Below are positions 30,179 to 38,891 of a DNA stretch of 64,000 nucleotides, one piece after another. Location of the stretch: the NCBI GenBank assembly GCA_965215165.1, contig CBDCCX010000006.1:3224001-3288000 (forward strand), written 5' to 3'. The stretch's first letter is position 1, and each line of letters opens with the position of its first letter. The position numbers and the translations under genes are program-made. The notes beneath the pieces were generated by a model, which saw only the letters and a list, made by a program, of their open reading frames with translations, did not search any database and was not told the origin of the DNA. The stretch comes from JANQRZ01 sp965215165. GTDB lineage: Bacteria; Bacteroidota; Rhodothermia; Rhodothermales; JANQRZ01.

Positions 30179-32521
30179 ATGACCCGTCGTGCTCCGCTCC
30201 GCCTCCTCGCCCTCGCGCTGCTGCTGCCGGCGCTCACCGGCCTCGCGGCACAGACGGCCGCTCAGCCCCTCGACGCCCGCACACTCGACGCCAGGGTCTT
30301 CGATCCGGCCACGGGCGAGCCGGTCATGCTCTCCGGCCTCGCCGAGCCGGCAGCGGAGGCAGCCCGACCCGGCGGCGGCGAGCTCGAGCTCCGGCAGTAC
30401 CTCCCCTCCGGCGCGACCAAGCTCGTCCGCGTCACGGAGCAAACGCCCTTCTCGGTAGGAGGGAGCTTCTTCTACCAGGACGGGGCCTCTTTGCTCTCCG
30501 GCGCTTTGATTACCAAGGCCGGAAACGAGAATCCTCAGGATGCCTTGCTTCTGCCCGCCCAGCCGGCCGACATGGCGGTGCGCGACGAGGTCGGCTACGT
30601 CGCCCTCCGCAAAGGCGAGGGCCTCCTCGTCGCTGACCTCTCCGACGTGCAGGACCTCCGGCGCGTCGGCTCCGCAGCCGGGCGCGATCTCCTCGCCATC
30701 GCCGTGGCGGGCGACTACGCCTACGCGGGGGCGACGCCGAGCGCGGTCGTGGTCTACGATATATCTGACCCGGCGAACCCGACCGAGGTGAGCGTGCAGA
30801 GCGCGCCCGGCTCAGCCAACGGGGCGTGGGTGGACGATCAGACGCTCTACGTCGCCACTGGGCCGGATGGGCTCCGGGTCTACAGCCTCGCCGACCCCGC
30901 CGCGCCGGCCGAGATCGGGTCGTTCTCGACCGGCGGCGCGTTCGCCACCTACGTCGCCGTGCGCGGCGACGTGGCCTACCTGACCGGCAACTTCGGCTTG
31001 GTCGCGCTCGACGTGAGCGACCCGGCGAGCCCGGATTCGCTCGGCGGCTTCAGCACCGGCGGCGAGACGACCTACGAGATCGCCTTCGACGGCACCACCG
31101 CCTACCTCCCCGGCCTCGACGGCCTCCGCGCGCTCGACGTCTCGGACCCGACGAACATCACCGAGGAGGCGTTCTTCCCCGCCAACCAGGCCCTCAGCGT
31201 GGCGGCGTTCAGCGGCTTCTCGAGCACCGGGGCGCTTCTCGCCGAGCGCTTCGAGGGGCTACATTTCCTCGAGGACCAGGAGCCGGGCTTGGCCCAGACG
31301 AACCTCTACGAGAACGCGGGCTTCTCCTTCCGGCTCTTCTTCGACGGCGACCTGCTCTACGTCACCGACCTCGCCGGCCGCCTGCGGATCATCGACACGA
31401 GCGGCGAGGACGCGGAGGAGATCAGCCGGATCGACGTGCCGCCGAACGCGCAGGAGGTCGCCGTGGCGGGCGGCTTCGCCTACGTCACCGACGCCGACTT
31501 CGGCGGGACGGGTCTGACGGTCCTCGACGTGAGCGACCCGGCAGCTCCCGAGATCGTCGGCGGCTACGGCAGCCCGAACCAGGTCTTCGGCCTCGACGTG
31601 GTGGAGGACGGCGACGCGATGACGGTCTACCTCGCCCACGGGTTCAGCGGCCTCGTCGTCCTCGACGCCAGCGACCCGGCGGCCGTGACCGAGCTCAGCA
31701 CGACCCCCATCGGCTCCAACGCCGTGGACGTGACCGTGCGCGACGGGGTCGCCTACCTCGTCAGCTTCGGCGGCGGGATGCTCACCTTCGACGTCTCCGA
31801 CCCGGCCGCCCCCGTGCAGCTCGACGCCGAGCCGAGCTATGGCTTTCTCAATGCCATCGACCTCGATGAGAATGCCGCTTTCTTTGCCTACGTCGCGGAC
31901 GGGCAGCAGGGGCTGCGCGTTGTGGATATCGGAGACCCCTCAGACGTGACGACCCTTGATCTGAGTCCTGTGCAGACTCAGGCTCGTGACGTAGCTGCCG
32001 CAACCGGGTTCGAAATAGACTTCCTCTTCCCTAGCGTCTACGTTGCGGACGACTTCTTCGGGATTCGGGAATTTGCCATCTTCCCGAACGGGGCCGAGGA
32101 GACAGGGAGCTTTGAGAGCACAGACCGTGGGATCGGCGTGGCCGCTCAACGCTTCGACTTCGAAGGGCCAGCAACGGTGGCGCTCGCGGCAGGCGAGACT
32201 GGTATCTATCTCTTCGAGGCTCCCTTCGTTGTAGCCAATGAGCCGGACCCCGCAGCCGACGCTTTCGCGCTCGCGGTGCCGTTTCCGAACCCGGCGCGCG
32301 GGGCGGTCACCCTCCGCTACTCGCTGCCGGAAGCTGCCGACGTGACGCTCGCGGTCTTCGACGTGCTCGGCCGCCGCGTCGCGGTGCTCGCCGACGGGAC
32401 CGTGCCGGCCGGGGCGCACGAGGCGTCGCTCGACGTGGACGGCTTGCCAAGCGGGGTCTACCTCGTTCGCCTCACGGCCGGAACGCAGCACGCGGCGCAG
32501 CGTCTCGTCGTCGTTCGCTGA
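30179..32521 (+). CDS. LVIVD-repeat beta-propeller protein with T9SS sorting domain
   Basis: 780 residues from ATG 30179. An upstream in-frame ATG lies inside the MITE-like element and is not preferred. A signal peptide (LLALALLLPALTGLAAQTAAQ) is followed by about nine LVIVD-type repeats with recurring D-(V/I/A)-SDPA-x-P (for example VVYDISDPANP, VALDVSDPASP, TVLDVSDPAAP, LTFDVSDPAAP), predicted to build one or two beta-propellers. It ends with a type A T9SS sorting domain (VPFPNPARGAVTLRYSLPEA to the final QRLVVVR). It is a cell-surface or secreted protein, probably for binding rather than catalysis. Codon use becomes less GC-rich at about 31850-32240. Confidence 0.88.
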   Translation: MTRRAPLRLLALALLLPALTGLAAQTAAQPLDARTLDARVFDPATGEPVMLSGLAEPAAEAARPGGGELELRQYLPSGATKLVRVTEQTPFSVGGSFFYQDGASLLSGALITKAGNENPQDALLLPAQPADMAVRDEVGYVALRKGEGLLVADLSDVQDLRRVGSAAGRDLLAIAVAGDYAYAGATPSAVVVYDISDPANPTEVSVQSAPGSANGAWVDDQTLYVATGPDGLRVYSLADPAAPAEIGSFSTGGAFATYVAVRGDVAYLTGNFGLVALDVSDPASPDSLGGFSTGGETTYEIAFDGTTAYLPGLDGLRALDVSDPTNITEEAFFPANQALSVAAFSGFSSTGALLAERFEGLHFLEDQEPGLAQTNLYENAGFSFRLFFDGDLLYVTDLAGRLRIIDTSGEDAEEISRIDVPPNAQEVAVAGGFAYVTDADFGGTGLTVLDVSDPAAPEIVGGYGSPNQVFGLDVVEDGDAMTVYLAHGFSGLVVLDASDPAAVTELSTTPIGSNAVDVTVRDGVAYLVSFGGGMLTFDVSDPAAPVQLDAEPSYGFLNAIDLDENAAFFAYVADGQQGLRVVDIGDPSDVTTLDLSPVQTQARDVAAATGFEIDFLFPSVYVADDFFGIREFAIFPNGAEETGSFESTDRGIGVAAQRFDFEGPATVALAAGETGIYLFEAPFVVANEPDPAADAFALAVPFPNPARGAVTLRYSLPEAADVTLAVFDVLGRRVAVLADGTVPAGAHEASLDVDGLPSGVYLVRLTAGTQHAAQRLVVVR

Positions 32522-32614
32522 GCCTCCCTCCCACTCGCCGTTGTGCTCCGCTCGGAGATAGCTCTATCTTCTGCCAGTCCGTCCCGCTAGCTCTACTCAC
32601 CATCCCGGCTTCCC

Positions 32615-33118
32615 ATGTTCACGCTCCGCTTTGCCTCGTGCCTTCTGGCCGCTGCGCTCTTCGCGCTCGCGCTCCCCGCGTCCGCCCAGCGCGCCCAGGT
32701 GCTCCGCACGTGGGAGGACCCGGTCAAGCTCGCCGACGGCACCGAGACCGTCTACCGCTACGAGGTGAGCTACGACTACGAGAGCGGCGTCGCGCTCCGC
32801 CGCGCCTACGACCCGGCGGGCACGCTCGTCGAGACCCTCGAGACCGCGCCGCCGGCGGCCCCGCTGCCGCCGGAGCTCGACGAGGCCCGCGCCATCCTCC
32901 AGGCCGACCCGGAGATCGGGGCGCTCACAGAGCGCTCGGGCGCGACCGTCGAGGGCGGGTTCATCCTGTTCGGCGCGCAGCATCCGGCCTGCGCCCGGCC
33001 GGCGCGCTGCCTCCAGTTCGACATCATGGCCCCGGACCGGATCGAGTCGCTCCAGTTCGTCGTGGTCGACCTCCGCACGCGCGCGGTCGTCGAGCGCGAC
33101 CTCTTCCCGGACCTGTAG
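32615..33118 (+). CDS. secreted hypothetical protein, possibly amine-oxidase N-domain-like
   Basis: 167 residues with a signal peptide (ASCLLAAALFALALPASAQ). The mature part has a helix-like segment PPELDEARAILQADPEIGAL and then beta strands with two Cys (HPACARPARC), ending LQFVVVDLRTRAVVERDLF. The alternation of an 'ARAIL..DP.I' helix and a 'VVDL.T..VV' hairpin resembles the small N-terminal domains of copper amine oxidases. The next gene, 44 bases downstream, resembles the core of the same family. I do not recognise it securely, so treat the family link as a hypothesis. Confidence 0.45.
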   Translation: MFTLRFASCLLAAALFALALPASAQRAQVLRTWEDPVKLADGTETVYRYEVSYDYESGVALRRAYDPAGTLVETLETAPPAAPLPPELDEARAILQADPEIGALTERSGATVEGGFILFGAQHPACARPARCLQFDIMAPDRIESLQFVVVDLRTRAVVERDLFPDL

Positions 33119-33162
33119 GCCGCCCGCCGGCCCGCGCCCCTCGCCTCCTTCCCCGACTCGCC

Positions 33163-34614
33163 ATGAAGCACCTCCTCGTCCTCGCCCTGCTGGCCCTCGG
33201 CCTCGCCCCGCTCGCGCAGGCGCAGTACTGCGCGCCGCTCGACTCGCTCTCCACCGCGCCGGCCACCCCCATCGCCCTCGTCTGGCCCGACCAGCCGGAC
33301 CGCGACCCGGTCTGGGAGCTGGAGTTCCTGCCGCCCTCGTCCAGCAGCGGCACCGTGGGCTCCGGCCTCGAGATCCGCAACGTGCGCTACAACGGCCGCG
33401 AGGTGCTCAAGCGCGGGCACGTCCCGATCCTCAACGTCAAGTACGAGACCGGCTGCGACTGCTACCGCGACTGGGGCTACTCCGACCAGGAGTTCGAGGC
33501 CGACAACGAGGTCCAGTCGTGCTACGCCGAGGCCACGCCCGGCACCGTCCAGACGATGTGCGACGCGGCCCCGACCAACTGCACCGACACGAACGGCGAC
33601 GGCGAGCCGGACCGGTGCTCGGACATCGGCGATTTTCAGGGCGTTGCCGTCGAGCGCTTCGCCGACCGGCTCGTCCTCTCGACCCAGTACAGCGCGGGCT
33701 GGTACCGCTACACGATGCGCTGGACCTTCTTCGCCGACGGCACGATCCACCCGCGCTTCGGCTTTACCTCGACCGGCAGCGCCTGCACCCAGAACCCCCG
33801 CCGACACCACGCCTACTGGCGCTTCGACTTCGACGTCGAGGGGGCCGAGGCCGACTACGTCGTCGAGCAGAGCGACGTGGCCGAGGACATCGTCTTCGAG
33901 ACCGAGGCCACGCGGACCTGGGGCGAGCAGGCCGACGGCGTCCGGTGGACCGTCCTCGACCTCGAGACCGAGCGCGGCTACACCGTCGCCCCCGGCGAGT
34001 CGGACTACCGCACGCCGGTCAACCCGATGACGGGGATGCCAGCCGTGGACACGTTCGCGAGGGAGGACGCCGTGATCGCGCGCTACGAGCCGGGCGAGCT
34101 GGACGACGGGATCAATTTCACGGGCAGCACCCCGAACTGCGACGCCGAGTTCGAGGGCGGCGGCAACGCCACGCGCGCCATCGTCGACGGCGACGACACC
34201 TTCGACACCGACGTCGTGTTCTGGTACCGCTCCGGCTCCACCAAGCCGAACATCGACCCCGGCACGTGCTACGTCGTCGGCCCGGTCCTGAGCCCGGTCG
34301 GCGACTGGAGCGCGCCGCCGGTGGCGAACGAGGCCGGCGTCGGGCCGACGGGCTACACGCTCGACGGGGCCTACCCAAACCCGTTCGACCAGACCACGAC
34401 GATCCGCTTTTCGGTCGAGGTCGCAGAGCGGGTGACGCTGGTTCTCTATGACGCTCTCGGCCGCACCGTCCGCACGCTCTACGACGGGGTTGCGGCGGCG
34501 GGCGAGGCGAAGGCCGTGGTGATGGAGGGCGCGGACCTCCCGAGCGGGGTCTACACCGTCCGGCTCGAAGGCGCGGGCTTCGTCGGCACCACGCGCGTCG
34601 TGCTGCTGCGCTAG
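33163..34614 (+). CDS. amine-oxidase-like secreted protein with T9SS sorting domain, catalytic motif altered
   Basis: 483 residues from ATG 33163, with a signal peptide ending QAQ. GLEIRNVRYNGREVLKRGHV, WYRYTMRWTFFADGTIHPRF and HHAYWRFDFDVEG align by eye with the copper amine oxidase core (GL.L.dVRYNGRPVLYR, NYDYIFDW.F..DGTI, HQH.F..RLD.DVDG). If so, the Asn and Asp around the quinone-forming Tyr are replaced (WYRY for NYDY) and one His of the copper pair is Arg, so ordinary TPQ activity is unlikely. Several Cys and a NDTNGDGEPD-like calcium loop lie in between. The tail is a type A T9SS domain (GAYPNPFDQTTTIRFSVE to the final VVLLR). Confidence 0.55.
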   Translation: MKHLLVLALLALGLAPLAQAQYCAPLDSLSTAPATPIALVWPDQPDRDPVWELEFLPPSSSSGTVGSGLEIRNVRYNGREVLKRGHVPILNVKYETGCDCYRDWGYSDQEFEADNEVQSCYAEATPGTVQTMCDAAPTNCTDTNGDGEPDRCSDIGDFQGVAVERFADRLVLSTQYSAGWYRYTMRWTFFADGTIHPRFGFTSTGSACTQNPRRHHAYWRFDFDVEGAEADYVVEQSDVAEDIVFETEATRTWGEQADGVRWTVLDLETERGYTVAPGESDYRTPVNPMTGMPAVDTFAREDAVIARYEPGELDDGINFTGSTPNCDAEFEGGGNATRAIVDGDDTFDTDVVFWYRSGSTKPNIDPGTCYVVGPVLSPVGDWSAPPVANEAGVGPTGYTLDGAYPNPFDQTTTIRFSVEVAERVTLVLYDALGRTVRTLYDGVAAAGEAKAVVMEGADLPSGVYTVRLEGAGFVGTTRVVLLR

Positions 34615-34634
34615 GTCTGGCCCTCAGACACAGG

Positions 34635-34667
34635 AGCGGCCTCGGAGCGCACCGCGCCGAGGCCGCT
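34635..34667. terminator. bidirectional terminator between convergent genes
   Basis: AGCGGCCTCGG (34635-34645) and CCGAGGCCGCT (34657-34667) form a perfect 11-bp stem. It is followed by TTTCC on the plus strand. It separates the amine-oxidase-like gene from the convergent choice-of-anchor V gene. Confidence 0.7.
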
Positions 34668-34687
34668 TTCCGTTCCAGGCCGGGTCT

Positions 34688-35545
34688 CTACCGAACGACG
34701 GTGACCGGCCGGAGGTCGGCTCCGTCCGCCGTGCGGACCTCCACGAAGTAGACGCCCGCCGGGAGACCGTCGGTGGCGAGGCGGAGTGTGTGGGGGCCGG
34801 CGGCGCGGGGGCCTTCGCTGAGGACGCGCACCGTCCGTCCGAGCCCGTCGTAGAGCGTGACGGCTACCGGTCTCGGTCGGTCGAGCGTGAAGGCCACGGT
34901 GGCCGCAGCGGTGACCGGGTTCGGGTAGACGGCCTCGAGGCGCGCCGCGAGGGGAGCGGCCTCGTCCTCGTTCGCCACCGTGCGTCGGGTCACGACGGTC
35001 GAGTCGGTGTAGATGTAGTCGCCGAAGAACCCTTCGCCGCCGTTGCCGGCGTTGCCGGCGGCGTAGATCGTGACCGACTCGGGAGCCACGCTGTCGGCTG
35101 GGGCCGTCCACTGCACGGTCCACTCGGAGAGCTGGTTGCCGTCCTCGGTGTGGGTGACGTAGTTCCCGTCCCCGCTGGCAAACTGCGTGTTGCCGGTGTC
35201 CGCGAGGCCGAGGGTGCCGACGATCGTCTCGCCGTCCTGGACCGAGACCTCGAAGCCCTGCCGCAGGCCCAGCCCGTCGGGCACCGGCTCCGTCGTGTTG
35301 TCCACCGCGACGGTAAACGTGATCGTCTCGCCGGGCGCAAAGGTCGCCGGCGCGTCGATGCTGACCGAGCCTGTGCCGCTGTTCAGCTCGAAGCTGAAGT
35401 GGCACGAGGTGCAGTTCCCGCCGGGCGCGCCGGGGGCCCCGTTGTACCCGGGCGGTGCCCCCTCGGGGAAGGTGACGGCGAGCATGGGGTAGAGGACGAG
35501 CGCGAGCGCGAAGGCTACGCCGACGAGTCCGTAGAGAAAGCGCAT
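34688..35545 (-). CDS. choice-of-anchor V (reelin-like) protein with CxxCH and T9SS tail
   Basis: 285 residues. A signal or anchor helix (LYGLVGVAFALALVLYPML) precedes GAPGGNCTSCHF, a CxxCH c-type-heme-like motif at about 44-48. An immunoglobulin-like reelin/choice-of-anchor V domain follows (about 55-190, with ETITFTVAVDNTTEPVPDGL and GDYIYTDSTVV). The last 85 residues are a type A T9SS sorting domain (LEAVYPNPVTAAATVAFTLD to VTVVR). These proteins are secreted or surface-held. The CxxCH could bind haem, but a structural role for the cysteines is also possible. The gene is monocistronic and convergent with its left neighbour. Confidence 0.82.
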   Translation of the reverse strand: MRFLYGLVGVAFALALVLYPMLAVTFPEGAPPGYNGAPGAPGGNCTSCHFSFELNSGTGSVSIDAPATFAPGETITFTVAVDNTTEPVPDGLGLRQGFEVSVQDGETIVGTLGLADTGNTQFASGDGNYVTHTEDGNQLSEWTVQWTAPADSVAPESVTIYAAGNAGNGGEGFFGDYIYTDSTVVTRRTVANEDEAAPLAARLEAVYPNPVTAAATVAFTLDRPRPVAVTLYDGLGRTVRVLSEGPRAAGPHTLRLATDGLPAGVYFVEVRTADGADLRPVTVVR

Positions 35546-35595
35546 GGAGAGGGAAGATCTGGACCGAGGAAGGCAGAGGATACCAGCGTTTTGGT

Positions 35596-35629
35596 CTCAG
35601 CGCAAGGCACGTACTCAGCGCAAGGCACG
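35596..35629. repeat. 16-bp direct duplication with 2-bp spacer
   Basis: CTCAGCGCAAGGCACG occurs at 35596-35611 and 35614-35629, in the spacer between the RuvC-like gene end and the choice-of-anchor V gene start. Confidence 0.9.
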
Positions 35630-35654
35630 GAGCCGGCCGCCTCGTCTCGGAAGC

Positions 35655-36137
35655 TCAGCGCCGCACCGCAGGCGGGACGCCCGGCAGCCAGCCCGCCGCC
35701 ATCACGCCCCACAGCCCGACGAGGATCGCCTCGGCCGCGTCGTGCCGGAGCGAGGTCGGCTGCGCCGCGCCGGACCATGTAATGACGCGGCGGGCGAGGC
35801 GGTCGGCGTGGGCCTTGGCCTCGGTGCCGCTCCGGCGCTCGCGCGGGTAGAGGAGCGCGCGCCGCCAGGTCCCGGCGTCCACGCGGCGGACGGCCAAGCC
35901 GCGGCGCTCGCCCTCCTTCGCCCAGAGATCGGCGAGGGTGCCGCCGCCCTCGAGCACGAGGTAGGCCAGGCCGGGCAGGTCGTTCAGCACACCGTAGGCT
36001 CCGCGCTTGAGCCGGGCCGACGACCCGAAGTGCTGCGAGCGGTACCACCGCAGCCGGCCGTCCGCGCCGTAGAGTGCCAGCCCGGTCCGCAGCCCCAGAT
36101 CCACGGCCAGGAGCGACGCGTCGGGTTCACCGTCCAT
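35655..36137 (-). CDS. RuvC-like RNase H-fold protein
   Basis: 160 residues. The first strand LLAVDLGLRTGLALYG (about 9-24) gives the first catalytic Asp, LVLEGGG (about 60-66) a Glu, and the C-terminal HDAAEAILVG (about 131-140) the His/Asp/Glu of the last motif. Together these match the acidic triad of the RuvC/retroviral-integrase superfamily. Length and motif order fit a stand-alone resolvase-like nuclease, but no phage or CRISPR partner is adjacent, and it is not the housekeeping ruvC by context. It lies 71 bases downstream of serA on the same strand. Confidence 0.65.
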   Translation of the reverse strand: MDGEPDASLLAVDLGLRTGLALYGADGRLRWYRSQHFGSSARLKRGAYGVLNDLPGLAYLVLEGGGTLADLWAKEGERRGLAVRRVDAGTWRRALLYPRERRSGTEAKAHADRLARRVITWSGAAQPTSLRHDAAEAILVGLWGVMAAGWLPGVPPAVRR

Positions 36138-36208
36138 CCGGTTCGGGGTGGTGGGCTTGAGGTCGTGGATGATGAACAGCTAATCCCCCGGTCTCCTCAT
36201 CCCAAACC

Positions 36209-37411
36209 CTACAGTGCGATGACGGTGGCGGCGAGGACGTCCTCCTGAGCGCGGATGGCGTCGGCCGTCTGGTCGTTGGCGTCGCCGGCGAAGCGGATGC
36301 GCGCGCAGGCGGCCTCGGCCCCGGCGAAGATCAGGTTCTCCATCTCCTGCACGTTCCAGCCCGCCTCCTTCGCCGCGTCCAGGATACCGGCCAGCACCCC
36401 GACCCGGTCGCGGTGGCGGACCGTGAGCAGGTGCGTCGCCGGCGACTGCTCGGCGAGGTTGACGCAGTTCTCGACGCGCCCGGTCTCGGCGTAGGTCGTG
36501 ACCACGCGGACGGCCTCCTGCCCGATGGCGTCGGTCGCCTGATCGGTCGAGGCCCCGATGTGGTGGGTGACGTAGAAGTTGGGGTGGTCGGCGAAGGCGT
36601 GCTCGAAGGACCCCTGCTTGTCGGCCGGCTCGCCCGCCGGCACGTCCGTCGCGTAGCGGATGTTCTTCTCCTCCATCGCCCGGCGCGCGGCTTGCTCGTC
36701 CACGACCGCCGCGCGCGACGTGTTGATCAGGAACGCGTTCGGCTCCATCGCCTCGAACACCGAGGCCCCGATCAGGCCCTCGGTGGCGGGCGTCGAGGCG
36801 ACGTGGACCGAGACGATGTCCGCCGCCGCCGCCACGGCCTCGGGCGACGCCATCCGCGCCACGCCCAGCTCGGCGGCCTCCGCGTCGGTCAGCGAGCGGC
36901 TCCAGGCCACGACCTCCATCCCGAACGCCTTCGCGCGCGGGATCATCTCCTGCCCGATGTTGCCCAGCCCGATCAGGCCGAGCGTGCAGCCCTTGACCCC
37001 GAACGCCTTCGAGAAGCCCTTCTTGTCCCACCGCCCCTGCCGCGCCTCGCTCACGTTCTCCGGGATCCGCCGGTCCACACCGAGGATCAGCCCGAAGGCC
37101 AACTCGGCGACGGCCGCCGCGTTCTTGCCAGGGCAGTTGGCGACGAAGACGCCGCGCTGCGAGGCTCCGGCCACGTCGATGCTGTCGTAGCCGGCCCCCG
37201 CCCGGACGATCACCTCCAGGTCCGACGAGGCGTCGAGGTCGGCGGCCGTGACCTTCGTCGAGCGAACGATCAGCACCTCCGGGGTGTGCTCGGCGAGTGC
37301 GGCAGTGAGCGCGTCGCCGTTGAGGCCGGCATCGACGGCGACGGTGTGCCCGGCGTCGCGGAGTTGAGCGATACCTTCGTCGGAGAAGGCGTCGGCGATG
37401 AGGATGGTCAT
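36209..37411 (-). CDS. serA: D-3-phosphoglycerate dehydrogenase
   Basis: 400 residues from ATG 37409-37411. Features of the D-isomer 2-hydroxyacid dehydrogenase family are clear: IVRAGAGYDSIDV with the substrate Arg, the Rossmann motif GLIGLGNIG at about 140-148, NTSRAAVVDE, and the catalytic His in YVTHHIGASTDQA. A C-terminal ACT domain (about 325-400, from THLLTVRHRDRVGVLAGILD) suggests feedback control by serine. It catalyses the first step of serine synthesis from 3-phosphoglycerate. The neighbour DUF1015 gene lies 100 bases upstream on the same strand; the two are often found together. Confidence 0.93.
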   Translation of the reverse strand: MTILIADAFSDEGIAQLRDAGHTVAVDAGLNGDALTAALAEHTPEVLIVRSTKVTAADLDASSDLEVIVRAGAGYDSIDVAGASQRGVFVANCPGKNAAAVAELAFGLILGVDRRIPENVSEARQGRWDKKGFSKAFGVKGCTLGLIGLGNIGQEMIPRAKAFGMEVVAWSRSLTDAEAAELGVARMASPEAVAAAADIVSVHVASTPATEGLIGASVFEAMEPNAFLINTSRAAVVDEQAARRAMEEKNIRYATDVPAGEPADKQGSFEHAFADHPNFYVTHHIGASTDQATDAIGQEAVRVVTTYAETGRVENCVNLAEQSPATHLLTVRHRDRVGVLAGILDAAKEAGWNVQEMENLIFAGAEAACARIRFAGDANDQTADAIRAQEDVLAATVIAL

Positions 37412-37511
37412 GGGCAGTGGTTGGCTGTTAGTAGTGAGTGGATGGTGGGTAGGAAGTGACGCCGACGTAGGAGGCCGAGACAGCCACCAACGACGAACCA
37501 CGATCCACGAA

Positions 37512-38705
37512 CTAAAACCGGTGGACGAGGAGGCCGCTGCGGAGCTTCGGCTCGAACCAGGTCGACTTGGGCGGCATCAAGTGGCCCGCGTCGGAGACGG
37601 CGAGCAGCTCCTCTGGGCTCGTGGCCGCCATCGAGATCGCCATCGCGGCGGTGCCGCTGTCGACCAGCCGCTCGAGCTCGTCCGTGCCGCGGATGCCGCC
37701 GACGAAGCCGATGTTCTGGTCCGTGCGCGGGTCGGTGATTCCGAGGAGCGGCTCGAGGAGGTGCTCGCCGAGGCGGGCCACGTCGAGCGAGTCGGCGACG
37801 GTGGCGCGCGCCGTTTCGGGCAGCGCGAGGCCGAGCCACCGCCCGTTCAGGTAGAGCGAGACGTGGCCCGGTCCGGGTGGCTCGGGCGAGGCGTCGTCCG
37901 TCAGCTCGAAGCGGTCACGGAGCCCAGCGAGGAAGGCGTCGGGTCCGCCGGGCAAGCGGTAGATCACGCGGTTGTAGGGCAGGATCATCATCTCCTCCAT
38001 CGGGAAGAGGACCGCCATGAAGCCGCGCACCTCGTCGCCGCCGACCTCCTGCGCGGCCCGGCTCGCGGCGGCCGAGCGGTGGTGCCCGTCGGCGACGTAG
38101 AGGGTGGGCACGTGCCGGAATGCCTCGCGGACGGCGTCGGGGTTGGGCATCCGCCAGACGTGGTGGTGCACGCCGTCGCTCGCGGTGAAGGCGTAGAGCG
38201 GCTCCCCGGCCATCGCGTCGGCGACCAACGCGTTGACGGTGGGCGTGCCCCGGTAGGTCAGCATCACCGGCTCGGCGTGGGCGCGCTGCGTGACGATGTG
38301 CCGCGTCCGGTCGTCCTCCTTGTCGGGCCGCGTCTTCTCGTGCTTGAGGATCGTGTCGTCGTCGTACTCGTCGACCGTTACGAGGCCGAACAGCCCGGCC
38401 TGCGCCCGGCCGTCCATCGTCAGCCGGTAGACGTAGAACGCGGGCGAGTCCTCCTCGACGAACGCATCGCTCTCGGCGAAGCGGCAGAGGGCGGTCGCGC
38501 CCTGCTCGTAGACGGCGTCGGCGTGTTCGTCCGTGCCCTCGGGCAGGTCGATCTCCGGGCGGATGACGCGGAGGAACGAGTACGCGCGCCCCTCGGCGAG
38601 CGCGCGAGCCTCGTCGGTGTTGACCACGTCGTAGGGGACCGAGGCGACCTCCTCGGCGCGGCCGGGGGCAGGGCGGAGGGCGCGGAAGGGGAGGACGGTA
38701 GCCAT
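37512..38705 (-). CDS. DUF1015 family protein
   Basis: 397 residues from ATG 38703-38705; the frame extends upstream to 38891 but without homologous sequence. DUF1015 hallmarks are MATVLPFRALRPAP and SVPYDVVN at the start, DDTILKHEKTRPDKEDDRTR (about 125-144), LYVADGHHRSAAA (about 205-217) and the C-terminal LMPPKSTWFEPKLRSGLLVH. The family has ParB/sulfiredoxin-like features and is frequently next to serA. A free-serine kinase activity has been described for some archaeal relatives (SerK), so a serine-metabolism role is reasonable here. A TACCTTGC element like that before purB lies at 38738-38745 (minus strand). Confidence 0.85.
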   Translation of the reverse strand: MATVLPFRALRPAPGRAEEVASVPYDVVNTDEARALAEGRAYSFLRVIRPEIDLPEGTDEHADAVYEQGATALCRFAESDAFVEEDSPAFYVYRLTMDGRAQAGLFGLVTVDEYDDDTILKHEKTRPDKEDDRTRHIVTQRAHAEPVMLTYRGTPTVNALVADAMAGEPLYAFTASDGVHHHVWRMPNPDAVREAFRHVPTLYVADGHHRSAAASRAAQEVGGDEVRGFMAVLFPMEEMMILPYNRVIYRLPGGPDAFLAGLRDRFELTDDASPEPPGPGHVSLYLNGRWLGLALPETARATVADSLDVARLGEHLLEPLLGITDPRTDQNIGFVGGIRGTDELERLVDSGTAAMAISMAATSPEELLAVSDAGHLMPPKSTWFEPKLRSGLLVHRF

Positions 38706-38891
38706 AGCTGGGCGGAGCGGAAGGGCGGAGAGGAGCGGCAAGGTAGAACTGGCGTCCCATTCCGTTCCCTCACCCGGCGACAAAAAGAAGGTTAAGACAC
38801 TGCTGCCAGCTCGGTTCACCGAAGCTTCGAGGCCTCCGCGCCAGAGGGCCGTTGCATTGCGCCGGAGAATTGCGTACCATGGAGGTTCCAC

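Noticed and set aside
32638..34614. A 658-residue fusion upstream of the amine-oxidase-like gene
   Set aside because: The first 175 residues are the alternate frame of the 167-residue secreted protein. A signal peptide marks the true start at 33163.
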